Assembly: GCA_003645825.1 (NCBI GenBank) | Contig: QNCQ01000067.1 | Coordinates: 1-8,414 of the forward strand | Length of the DNA stretch: 8,414 nucleotides | Direction of reading: 5' to 3' | DNA from: Fidelibacterota bacterium | GTDB taxonomy: Bacteria; Fidelibacterota; UBA2242; B5-G15 | Part shown: in pieces, positions 1 to 5,953 of the stretch | How the letters are laid out: each line of letters starts with the position of its first letter | Position numbering within the stretch: position 1 is the stretch's first letter | The notes under the pieces: model-generated | What the model was told of the DNA's origin: nothing | Databases searched by the model: none | The model's input: the letters and a program-made list of their open reading frames with translations, nothing else | Program-made: the position numbers and the translations under genes

Positions 1-659
1 GAATTATCTTTTTTGCTGTTGTGTTTTCTGTTTTATCGTTTTTAATAACGAGGAGAGTGGTATTGCCTCGCATTTATAAATCGAGGATAGAGAAGCAGCT
101 GAAAAGCGAATTGGTGGGAGGTGATGCTGGGGGGTCTTATATAAGTATGGGATTGACAGGCAGTGCGGGGGTGTTTCCAGTAGATACTACAATGGCTAAG
201 CCTGGTCTCATTGAATCTCTCAGCAGCTTTAATCAGGTGTTTCCAGTAGATACTACAATTGCTGAGAGTGATACTGGAGCTAACAGGGGCGGGGGTTTAT
301 TGGAAAAGGTTTTTGGAAAAAAGGAGGGGAAAAAGGAAAAGAAAAAGTACAGAGGAATAGGTGAAATAATTAAAGTGGCAGATATTACTGTTAATACGAA
401 TAAGTCTGACGGGTTACGTTTTGTGCTTGTAGAACTGGCAATTGAGGTTCATGATAAGAAAGTTTCCCAGGAAATTAAAGATAGGGAACCGCAGATAAGA
501 GATATGTTTATTAATTATTTCCGATCTAAGACAGCTCTTGAGATAGCGAGGCTTGATTTTCAGGAAAAATCAAAACAAGAGCTGATGCAGAAACTCGATA
601 ATTTGCTTACTGAAGGGAAAGTGGATAGTATTTATTATACCAAACTTATTTTGCAGTGA
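1..659 (+). CDS. fliL: Flagellar basal body-associated protein FliL (5' partial)
   Basis: FliL is a single-pass inner-membrane protein whose periplasmic domain surrounds or supports the stator at the basal body. The frame is open to the left edge: codons from position 3 read IIFFAVV and continue into VFSVLSFLI, so the N-terminus and part of the membrane helix lie outside the window. The GTG at 21 falls inside this helix and is not a credible start. After the helix comes a basic stretch (TRRVVLPRIYKSRIEKQ), then a long low-complexity linker with a repeated VFPVDTT(M/I)A motif, then a Lys-rich run just before 348. The conserved FliL domain runs from about 348 to the stop (strand ADITVN, then FVLVELAIEV, the EIKDREPQIRDMFI helix, and LLTEGKVDSIYYTKLILQ, the typical FliL ending). 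Stop TGA is at 657-659, 9 nt before the preferred fliM start. Identity rests on the C-terminal domain plus operon position. The linker is longer than I expect for the family. Confidence 0.9.
   Translation, partial: IIFFAVVFSVLSFLITRRVVLPRIYKSRIEKQLKSELVGGDAGGSYISMGLTGSAGVFPVDTTMAKPGLIESLSSFNQVFPVDTTIAESDTGANRGGGLLEKVFGKKEGKKEKKKYRGIGEIIKVADITVNTNKSDGLRFVLVELAIEVHDKKVSQEIKDREPQIRDMFINYFRSKTALEIARLDFQEKSKQELMQKLDNLLTEGKVDSIYYTKLILQ
171..263 (+). repeat. Pair of 27-nt direct repeats in the fliL linker
   Basis: Copy 1 is at 171-197 and copy 2 at 237-263. They match at 26 of 27 positions; the single difference makes Met in copy 1 and Ile in copy 2. The offset is 66 nt (22 codons), so both are read in the same frame and encode VFPVDTT(M/I)A. 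Sequence flanking the copies is not similar, so only this short block is repeated. Confidence 0.9.
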
Positions 660-660
660 G
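656..660 (+). promoter_or_regulatory. Ribosome binding site that decides the fliM start
   Basis: GTGAG at 656-660 overlaps the fliL stop codon and leaves an 8-nt spacer to ATG at 669. The adjoining in-frame GTG at 666 would have a 5-nt spacer. The ATG also yields the family-typical N-terminus MSKILSQEEID, so 669 is preferred. The site is weak and its placement suggests coupling to fliL translation. Confidence 0.5.
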
Positions 661-668
661 AATGGGTG

Positions 669-1655
669 ATGAGTAAAATACTTTCTCAGGAAGAAATAGA
701 TGAGCTGTTAAGTAGTGTAATTTCCGGGAAGGTTGAGGAGCCGCAGGAGATAAAAAAGAAGAAGAAAATCAGTATTTATGATTTTCGACGGCCGAGCTTT
801 ATTTCAAAAGAACAGATGAGACTGCTTGAACAAATTCATGAGAGATTTGTCAGGAATCTTAGCGTGTTCCTTTCTGCTCAGATGAGAATGATCGTTGAGG
901 TAAAACTGCTCGGTATAGATCAAATAATGTATTCTGAGTTTATGATGTCACTATCGTCTCCTTCAGCTATATGGGTGGGGACTTTTAACGACCCTTATTC
1001 CAAGTTCATTGTGGAAATAAGCCCTCAAATAGTGATATTCATTGTAGAGAGACTTTTTGGGGGGAAAGGTGCTCTTACAGCCCCCTTACGTCCAGTATCC
1101 GTTATTGAACAGAATGTGATGAAGAAAATAATGGATAGAATTGCTAAGGAAATTTCTGAGGGTTGGAGGTATGTCAAAGAGTTTGAATGTAAATTCGTGC
1201 AATTTGAGAGGGATCCAGAATTTGTCCAGATACTTTCGGCGTCGGAACCGGTTGTGGCAGTTAGTGTAGAACTGACAATAAGGGGAAAGAGTGCTTTAAT
1301 GAATATTTGTTATCCGTATGTGTGGATATCCGGGGTGTTTTCTCGCTCCGATGTTCAGGAAAAGTTGCTATTTGGAGGTAAAGAAGCTGAGGAAGAAGAA
1401 AAAGAAAAAATCAGGGAAAATCTGGAGTCCGCTCGGGTAGAGCTGAGAGGGATCCTGGGCAAGGTACACATTTCGCTTAGAGATTTTGTGAACTTGCGGG
1501 TTGGGGATGTATTGAGGCTTGATAGAACAATCGAGGATAAAATAGATGTTTTCTGTGGGAATAAGCTATTGTTCAAAGGATATCCGGGGAAGTATAAGTT
1601 GAGGAATGCTATTAAAATCACAGAGTTAGTGAAAGAGGGTAATGATGAAGCTTGA
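669..1655 (+). CDS. fliM: Flagellar motor switch protein FliM
   Basis: FliM is the C-ring protein that binds CheY-P and passes the switch signal to FliG. From ATG 669 it is 328 aa, normal for the family. The N-terminal LSQEEIDELLSS (residues 5-16) is the CheY-P-binding segment. A basic linker leads to YDFRRPSFISKEQMR (37-51) and IHERFVRNLSVFLSAQ (56-71), which are strongly conserved FliM sequence. The middle CheC-like domain (about 45-230) includes the LFGGKG loop (129-134) used for FliG contact. An acidic/basic linker (about 236-253) joins a C-terminal SpoA domain (about 254-322, VELRGILGKVHISLRDF and VGDVLRLD) that pairs with FliN. An in-frame GTG at 666 is the only close alternative start. 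The end overlaps the next gene by 11 nt, suggesting coupled translation of two proteins that assemble together. Nothing looks truncated or aberrant. Confidence 0.97.
   Translation: MSKILSQEEIDELLSSVISGKVEEPQEIKKKKKISIYDFRRPSFISKEQMRLLEQIHERFVRNLSVFLSAQMRMIVEVKLLGIDQIMYSEFMMSLSSPSAIWVGTFNDPYSKFIVEISPQIVIFIVERLFGGKGALTAPLRPVSVIEQNVMKKIMDRIAKEISEGWRYVKEFECKFVQFERDPEFVQILSASEPVVAVSVELTIRGKSALMNICYPYVWISGVFSRSDVQEKLLFGGKEAEEEEKEKIRENLESARVELRGILGKVHISLRDFVNLRVGDVLRLDRTIEDKIDVFCGNKLLFKGYPGKYKLRNAIKITELVKEGNDEA
1634..1639 (+). promoter_or_regulatory. Ribosome binding site that decides the fliN/fliY start
   Basis: AGAGGG at 1634-1639 lies inside the end of fliM. Two consecutive ATG codons follow, at 1642 and 1645. 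The spacer to the first is only 2 nt, and to the second 5 nt, so 1645 is the better start. The protein differs by one Met only. Confidence 0.6.
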
Positions 1656-2523
1656 GCAATTTCAAGAGGTTTTTAAAAACACTTATGATAGGTATTTAGG
1701 TATTGTAATAGATGTTTTGAAGCAGATTATCGGGAAAGAGCTAAAGGCTGATTTCAGCATATCTGAAATTGAGAATTTAGAGGCTGACGCCTCGGGATTT
1801 GAATTCCCTGCTGTTTCTGTGAGGTTAGTTATTAATGATGGTGTGAAATACGACTGTATTTTTCTCATAAAAAAAGATTTTGGTCTCATGCTGCATTCCA
1901 TGCTTCTGGGTGGAATGGATGTCGGGGATAAGCTGAATGAAGAGGTCTGTGATGGAATTAAGGAAATTGTGAACCAGGTTGTTGGTCAGGTTAAGATAAA
2001 TGCAGGTGAAGAAGGAGGTTTCGATGTTTCAGAAGCAGAGGTTAAGATTGTCGAGAGTCCTGGAGATTTAAAAGATGTGAAGCCCGGGCTTTCGAATTTT
2101 CGGGTTCTGTATAACGTTACGATTGATAGTAACTCAAGTGAAGTGTATCATTACGTTCTATACCGGGAGGAGAAAAAAGCTGAAGCGGAGAAGGAAGAGG
2201 TTGCAGGGCCGGAGGTTGAGGTTGAGAAGGCTGATTTCCAGAGCTTGACTGCTGAAAAGGCTGAGGAAAAGCCTGCTAATATGGATGTCTTGATGGATGT
2301 AGAGCTTGAGGTTGTGGTAGAACTGGGAAAGAAAATGCTACCTATCAGGGATATATTGAAACTCGGGAAAGGTTCTGTTATTGAACTTGAAAAAGCTGCG
2401 GGTGAGCCACTGGATATATATGTCAACGGAAGAAAATTTGCTGAAGGAGAGGTCGTTGTGGTGGATGACAGTTTTGGGATAAGAATTACTCAGTTTGCGG
2501 TCAATCACAGGTTAAAAAAATGA
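1645..2523 (+). CDS. fliN: C-ring switch protein FliN, FliY-type (CheC-like domain + SpoA domain)
   Basis: This is the FliN-family protein of the rotor C-ring. It is 292 aa from ATG 1645 (293 from ATG 1642), more than twice a minimal FliN. Residues about 213-284 form the SpoA/FliN domain (MDVLMDVELEVVVELGKK, then LPIRDILKLGKGSVIEL, LDIYVNGR, and FGIRITQF), which is diagnostic. Residues 1 to about 173 resemble the CheC-like half of FliY, with D103-x3-E107-x2-N110 followed by QVVG, as in CheC/FliY phosphatase motifs; only one such motif is visible. A Glu/Lys/Ala/Val-rich linker (about 174-211) joins the halves. There is no N-terminal EIDxLL CheY-binding peptide, which FliM already supplies. By family knowledge, FliY can dephosphorylate CheY-P; that activity here is inferred from the motif. 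The name fliY would fit equally well. The stop overlaps the fliO start as ATGA. Confidence 0.93.
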   Translation: MKLEQFQEVFKNTYDRYLGIVIDVLKQIIGKELKADFSISEIENLEADASGFEFPAVSVRLVINDGVKYDCIFLIKKDFGLMLHSMLLGGMDVGDKLNEEVCDGIKEIVNQVVGQVKINAGEEGGFDVSEAEVKIVESPGDLKDVKPGLSNFRVLYNVTIDSNSSEVYHYVLYREEKKAEAEKEEVAGPEVEVEKADFQSLTAEKAEEKPANMDVLMDVELEVVVELGKKMLPIRDILKLGKGSVIELEKAAGEPLDIYVNGRKFAEGEVVVVDDSFGIRITQFAVNHRLKK

Positions 2524-3047
2524 GTTTTTATAAGAGTGCTGACAGCCCGATAAGGAAGAGCAACCTGGCGTTTGTTTTGATATTTGCCGTCATCGCAATA
2601 GCTGGCATGGTTTTAATAGTTAGTGGTCCCTCGGGGCAGACCGGAAGAGATTATGTTGCACCAGATTCGGTTCAGGTGCCTGGAAAGTCTGTGGAGAAGG
2701 CCCAGGGATTTGGGATTTACTACTTTTTGCTGAAGGCGGTTCTTTTTACCGCTGTGATTATTGTTTTTATATTAATTATTGCGAGAATAATTCGTGTGAG
2801 ATCGGCTAAGACTCTTGCTTTTGGAGGAGATATAAGGATTATTGGGAGAAAGTACTTGAGTCCTAAACAATATTTGTTGTTAATAGAGGTGTCAGGTAAG
2901 AGGCTTCTGCTCGGCGTTACCGAGAGCAATATATCGATGCTTGCCTCTTTTAATATGGAGGATAGTTTTCAGCGTGAAGCGGAGGACGTTTTAAGTTCAG
3001 GTGAAGAAAAGATTATAGAGAGATTCAAACTTAAGAAAAAGGAATAA
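2520..3047 (+). CDS. fliO: Flagellar biosynthetic protein FliO
   Basis: FliO is a 175-aa membrane protein that helps FliP fold and assemble into the export gate. It has a hydrophobic N-terminal segment (about 16-36, signal peptide or anchor), a short polar loop (about 37-66) expected in the periplasm, and a second strong membrane helix (about 67-92, ending ARIIRVR). A cytoplasmic domain follows with the FliO pattern GGDIRIIGRKYLSPKQYLLL then VSGKRLLLGVTESNISML (about 102-141). The tail is charged. FliO is the least conserved gate protein, so the call rests on this domain pattern and on position between fliN and fliP. The start ATG overlaps the fliN stop (ATGA, after a run of seven A), with a weak AGG 8 nt upstream. 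The stop shares one base with the fliP start (TAATG). It may also be labelled FliZ, as in Bacillus and spirochaetes. Confidence 0.9.
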   Translation: MSFYKSADSPIRKSNLAFVLIFAVIAIAGMVLIVSGPSGQTGRDYVAPDSVQVPGKSVEKAQGFGIYYFLLKAVLFTAVIIVFILIIARIIRVRSAKTLAFGGDIRIIGRKYLSPKQYLLLIEVSGKRLLLGVTESNISMLASFNMEDSFQREAEDVLSSGEEKIIERFKLKKKE

Positions 3048-3811
3048 TGTTTAGGAAATTGAAGGGGGATGGAAAGGTCATTCTGGTGCTAATGCTTTTG
3101 ATGGTAGCACCCGTTGTTTTGCATGGACAGGTTGGTATTCCCAAGATTACGATTGGTATTGAAGAGGCTAAGAAACCGGAGGATTTCGTTCTTGCGATTA
3201 GAATTGTGTTGTTACTGACGATACTTTCTCTTGCCCCGTCAATTTTGATTATGATGACCTCCTTTACCAGATTGATAGTTGTATTCCATTTCATAAGAAC
3301 GTCTCTTGCAACCCAGACAGCTCCTCCGAATCAGATTTTAATTGGGTTGGCACTGTTTATTACTTTTTTCATAATGAAACCTGTATTGAATGAAATAAAC
3401 GCGTCTGCTATACAGCCATATATCAATGGTGAGATCACACAAAAGGAGGCGATTGATAATGCGATTAAGCCGCTGAAGAAATTTATGTTGAAGCAAACAC
3501 GACCCAAGGACCTTGAACTTTTCCTAGATCTTCGTGGGGAGGGTAGGCCGGCTACCCCTGATGAGTTGGCTTTATCAACGGTTGTTCCTGCGTTCATTAT
3601 AAGCGAGCTAAAAACAGCCTTTCAGATAGGGTTTTTGCTTTATCTCCCCATGTTGTTAATTGATATGGTGATTGCCAGCACCCTTCTTTCTCTTGGGATG
3701 ATGATGTTGCCACCTATAATGATATCAATGCCTTTTAAGATAATGCTTTTTGTTCTTGTGGATGGGTGGCATTTAATAGTTGAATCCATGGTTAAGGGGT
3801 TTATACAATGA
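3047..3811 (+). CDS. fliP: Flagellar export gate protein FliP
   Basis: FliP is the main subunit of the FliPQR pore of the flagellar type III export gate. It is 254 aa, standard length. It begins with a signal peptide-like stretch (MFRKLKGDGK, hydrophobic to about residue 26, likely cleavage near HG-Q28), a known peculiarity of FliP. Conserved blocks are LAPSILIMMTSFTRLIVVFHF (62-82, split here by the membrane), PPNQILIGLALFITFFIMKP (93-112), PAFIISELKTAFQIGF (181-196, matching the FliP signature) and MVIASTLLSLGMMMLPP (207-223). The three methionines at 218-220 match the methionine gasket that seals the closed pore in studied FliP proteins. ATG 3047 has AAGGA with a short 3-nt spacer. Later starts would remove the charged N-region of the signal peptide and are disfavoured. 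The stop overlaps fliQ as ATGA. Confidence 0.97.
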   Translation: MFRKLKGDGKVILVLMLLMVAPVVLHGQVGIPKITIGIEEAKKPEDFVLAIRIVLLLTILSLAPSILIMMTSFTRLIVVFHFIRTSLATQTAPPNQILIGLALFITFFIMKPVLNEINASAIQPYINGEITQKEAIDNAIKPLKKFMLKQTRPKDLELFLDLRGEGRPATPDELALSTVVPAFIISELKTAFQIGFLLYLPMLLIDMVIASTLLSLGMMMLPPIMISMPFKIMLFVLVDGWHLIVESMVKGFIQ

Positions 3812-4077
3812 CGACAGATTATGTTATATTTCTTGGAAGAGAAACCTTGATGACTGCTATCTATATACTGGCACCCCTTCTGGGTAGTGCTCTTATGGTG
3901 GGGCTTGCGATCGCAATATTCCAGGCGATAACATCGATCCATGAGATGACTCTAACTTTTATTCCCAAAATGGCCATAGTGGGGCTTGTGCTTCTACTTC
4001 TTTTGCCTTGGTATCTTAACATTATTATGGATTTTGTTCAGGAAATTTATAATCAGATTCCGTTGATGGTAGAGTGA
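3808..4077 (+). CDS. fliQ: Flagellar export gate protein FliQ
   Basis: FliQ is the small two-helix subunit of the FliPQR export gate in the inner membrane. It is 89 aa, the usual length. The membrane helices are about residues 16-40 and 52-75, linked by the conserved ITSIHEMTLTFIPKM segment, which closely follows the family pattern (ATQI-EMTL-FIPK). The start overlaps the fliP stop as ATGA, and AAGGGG at 3794-3799 gives an 8-nt spacer, so the start is secure. The gap to fliR is 4 nt. Small size does not weaken the call, because both the motif and the P-Q-R order are diagnostic. Confidence 0.97.
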   Translation: MTTDYVIFLGRETLMTAIYILAPLLGSALMVGLAIAIFQAITSIHEMTLTFIPKMAIVGLVLLLLLPWYLNIIMDFVQEIYNQIPLMVE

Positions 4078-4081
4078 GTAT

Positions 4082-4858
4082 ATGTACGAGCTGGTAAACA
4101 GAATTAGTGAGCTTTTACCGGGATATATGTTGACATTCTTCAGGATTACTTCCATGTTGATGGTCATGCCGATTTTTGGCTATGTGAATGTGCCAGTGAG
4201 GGTCAGGTTAGCGTTTGGGTTTGTTCTGTCACTTGTTATTTTCCCTGTGGTTACCAGCTATGTTCATATTGGAAATGTCGAGGAGCTTCTTCTAGGGGTT
4301 TCGAGAGAGATTTTTATAGGTTTGATTACAGGTTTTGGCGCAAGACTTGTATTTGAAGGATTTTATATGGCTGGTAGTTTTATAGGGCGACAGGTAGGTC
4401 TGGGAATAGCCAATGTTATGGATCCCAGTAGCAGGCAGCAACTACCAATTGTAAGTAATTTCTGGCTGGTTTTGTTAATTGTTTATTTTCTTACGGCTAA
4501 TGCCCATTATTATCTGATAGAGGTGCTGGTTAGAAATTTTAATGTGGTTCCTCTGGGGGAAGGTTCGCTGAATGCTGCTCTTGGAAGGCATGTGGTGAGC
4601 GGAGGCTCTCTGTTTTTTAGTATCGCTTTGCGAATGGCAGTACCGGCTATGGTTTTTCTTTTGCTTGTGGATATTGCCATTTCCTTTACCGCCAGAGTTA
4701 TGCCCCAGATGAACATCTTTTTTGTTACGCTCCCGCTTAAAATATTTACAGGAATTGTAGTTCTTATCATATCTCTTGATATTTTCCAAGTTGTCTTTGG
4801 CTCGTTTTATGGAGAGCTTGTAGAATATGTGAATGGTATTTTGTTGCTGATGAGGTAG
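4082..4858 (+). CDS. fliR: Flagellar export gate protein FliR
   Basis: FliR is the single-copy subunit that completes the FliP5-Q4-R1 export gate. It is 258 aa, normal, and very hydrophobic with about five to six membrane segments. Conserved family features are FRITSMLMVMPIFG (20-33), VPVRVRLAFGFVLS (37-50), the cytoplasmic loop QVGLGIANVMDPSSRQQ (104-120), and ARVMPQMNIFFVTLPLKI (204-221). It ends cleanly at TAG 4856-4858 with no C-terminal FlhB extension, so it is not the FliR-FlhB fusion found in some Clostridia. The start ATG at 4082 follows GTGAG near the end of fliQ. Only 3 nt separate it from flhB. Confidence 0.97.
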   Translation: MYELVNRISELLPGYMLTFFRITSMLMVMPIFGYVNVPVRVRLAFGFVLSLVIFPVVTSYVHIGNVEELLLGVSREIFIGLITGFGARLVFEGFYMAGSFIGRQVGLGIANVMDPSSRQQLPIVSNFWLVLLIVYFLTANAHYYLIEVLVRNFNVVPLGEGSLNAALGRHVVSGGSLFFSIALRMAVPAMVFLLLVDIAISFTARVMPQMNIFFVTLPLKIFTGIVVLIISLDIFQVVFGSFYGELVEYVNGILLLMR

Positions 4859-4861
4859 TGT

Positions 4862-5953
4862 ATGCCTGAGGGCCAGGAAAGAACTGAGAAGGCAACGCCG
4901 CGAAAAAGGGGAAAAGAGAGAAGTAAAGGTAATGTTGCGAGGAGCGCAGAGTTAAATTCTGTTGCTATTTTGTTTGCTGGGATTTTTCTGCTTTCAATTT
5001 TAGGGAAATCTTTGATTGATAGGACATTGAGATTTATGGTAGAAATCTATCAGGCATCAAGCTTTATCGAGATCACGGATGATAGCATCATAAATCAGGT
5101 GTTCTTTTTATTAAAATATATAGGGCCTTTAGTAGGAGCATTTCTCCTTGGAGTTGTAATTACCGGCTTGGGGGTTAATTATCTGCAAATTGGGTATGTT
5201 TTTGCGAAAGATGCCTTGAAGCCTAAGCTTAACAAGCTGAACCCGGTCAACGGTCTAAAAAAGCTTTTTTCTCCTCAGTCCTTAGTTGAGCTGGCAAAGG
5301 GGCTATTGAAATTCATCATAGTGGGTTACATAGCTTATTCTGTTTTAAAGAAGCATACTGATGAGTATCTCTTGCTCTATAATGTTACAGTTACACGGGC
5401 TTTGAGTTTTCTGGGATCTGTTGTATTCGAATTAACCATAAAGATTGCAATACTGCTTTTGATACTGGCAGTGGCGGATTTTTTCTATCAGAGGTATATG
5501 TATGAGAAGAGAATAATGATGACAAAGCAGGAGGTAAAGGATGAGTGGAAAGATTATGAGGGTGACCCAAGGGTAAAGAGCAGAATAAGGTCGATGCAGT
5601 TGCAGATGGCGCGGCGGAGGATGATGTCTGCCGTTCCTGAAGCTACAGTGGTTGTCACTAATCCGGTTTTTATTGCTGTTGCGTTGAAATATGAGCCAGT
5701 GAAAAGGACCGATGCTCCCGTAGTTGTTGCCAAAGGAAAGAGGAAAATTGCAGAGAAGATAAAAAAGATAGCAATTGAGAATGATGTCCCTGTAGTGGAA
5801 AATAAACCTCTCGCTCGCAGCTTGTTTGAAACGTGTGAGATCGGGATGGAAATCCCTGTGGCGCTTTACCAGGCTGTGGCGGAGGTCCTTGCTTATGTCT
5901 ATCAGATAAAGAAGGATAAAAATCCCTTGATGAGGGAGTTGCAGGATGCCTGA
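4862..5953 (+). CDS. flhB: Flagellar export switch protein FlhB with a non-canonical NPVF cleavage motif
   Basis: FlhB is the export-apparatus protein that switches secretion from rod/hook to filament substrates. It is 363 aa. Features are the N-terminal RTEKATPRKRGKERSKGNVARS (7-28, split by charge clusters), four membrane helices (about 33-49, 84-105, 145-163, 185-207), the loop LNPVNGLKKLFSPQSLVELAK, the linker TKQEVKDEWKDYEGDPRVKS (221-240), ARRRMMSAVPEATVVV (250-265), and a complete C-terminal domain (APVVVAKGKRKIAEKI, VVENKPLARSLFE, IPVALYQAVAEVLAYVYQ). The autocleavage tetrapeptide, NPTH in nearly all FlhB/YscU proteins, reads N267-P268-V269-F270. The nucleophilic Asn and the Pro are kept; Thr and His are replaced. 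Everything around it is canonical, so this is not a frame error or pseudogene. ATG 4862 has TGAGGT upstream. The 3' end overlaps flhA by 8 nt. Confidence 0.97.
   Translation: MPEGQERTEKATPRKRGKERSKGNVARSAELNSVAILFAGIFLLSILGKSLIDRTLRFMVEIYQASSFIEITDDSIINQVFFLLKYIGPLVGAFLLGVVITGLGVNYLQIGYVFAKDALKPKLNKLNPVNGLKKLFSPQSLVELAKGLLKFIIVGYIAYSVLKKHTDEYLLLYNVTVTRALSFLGSVVFELTIKIAILLLILAVADFFYQRYMYEKRIMMTKQEVKDEWKDYEGDPRVKSRIRSMQLQMARRRMMSAVPEATVVVTNPVFIAVALKYEPVKRTDAPVVVAKGKRKIAEKIKKIAIENDVPVVENKPLARSLFETCEIGMEIPVALYQAVAEVLAYVYQIKKDKNPLMRELQDA

Noticed and set aside
21..23. GTG as the start codon of fliL
   Set aside because: The same frame is open upstream to position 3 and encodes hydrophobic residues that belong to the membrane helix; no ribosome binding site precedes it. 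The gene begins outside the window.
2514..2520. Run of seven A at the fliN-fliO junction as a slippage site
   Set aside because: It encodes the last Lys-Lys of FliN and runs directly into the overlapping ATGA; slipping would change only the final residues, so no function can be supported.
3064..3094. Alternative fliP starts (GTG 3086, ATG 3092) behind strong purine-rich SD-like sequence
   Set aside because: Either start would delete the Lys/Arg-rich N-region expected for the FliP signal peptide, and ATG 3047 has the coupled TAATG arrangement with fliO.
3541..3557. Perfect 6-bp hairpin (GGGTAG / CTACCC, 5-nt loop) inside fliP
   Set aside because: It looks terminator-like at first, but no T-run follows and it sits in the middle of fliP coding sequence; most likely a by-product of the Arg-Pro-Ala-Thr codons.
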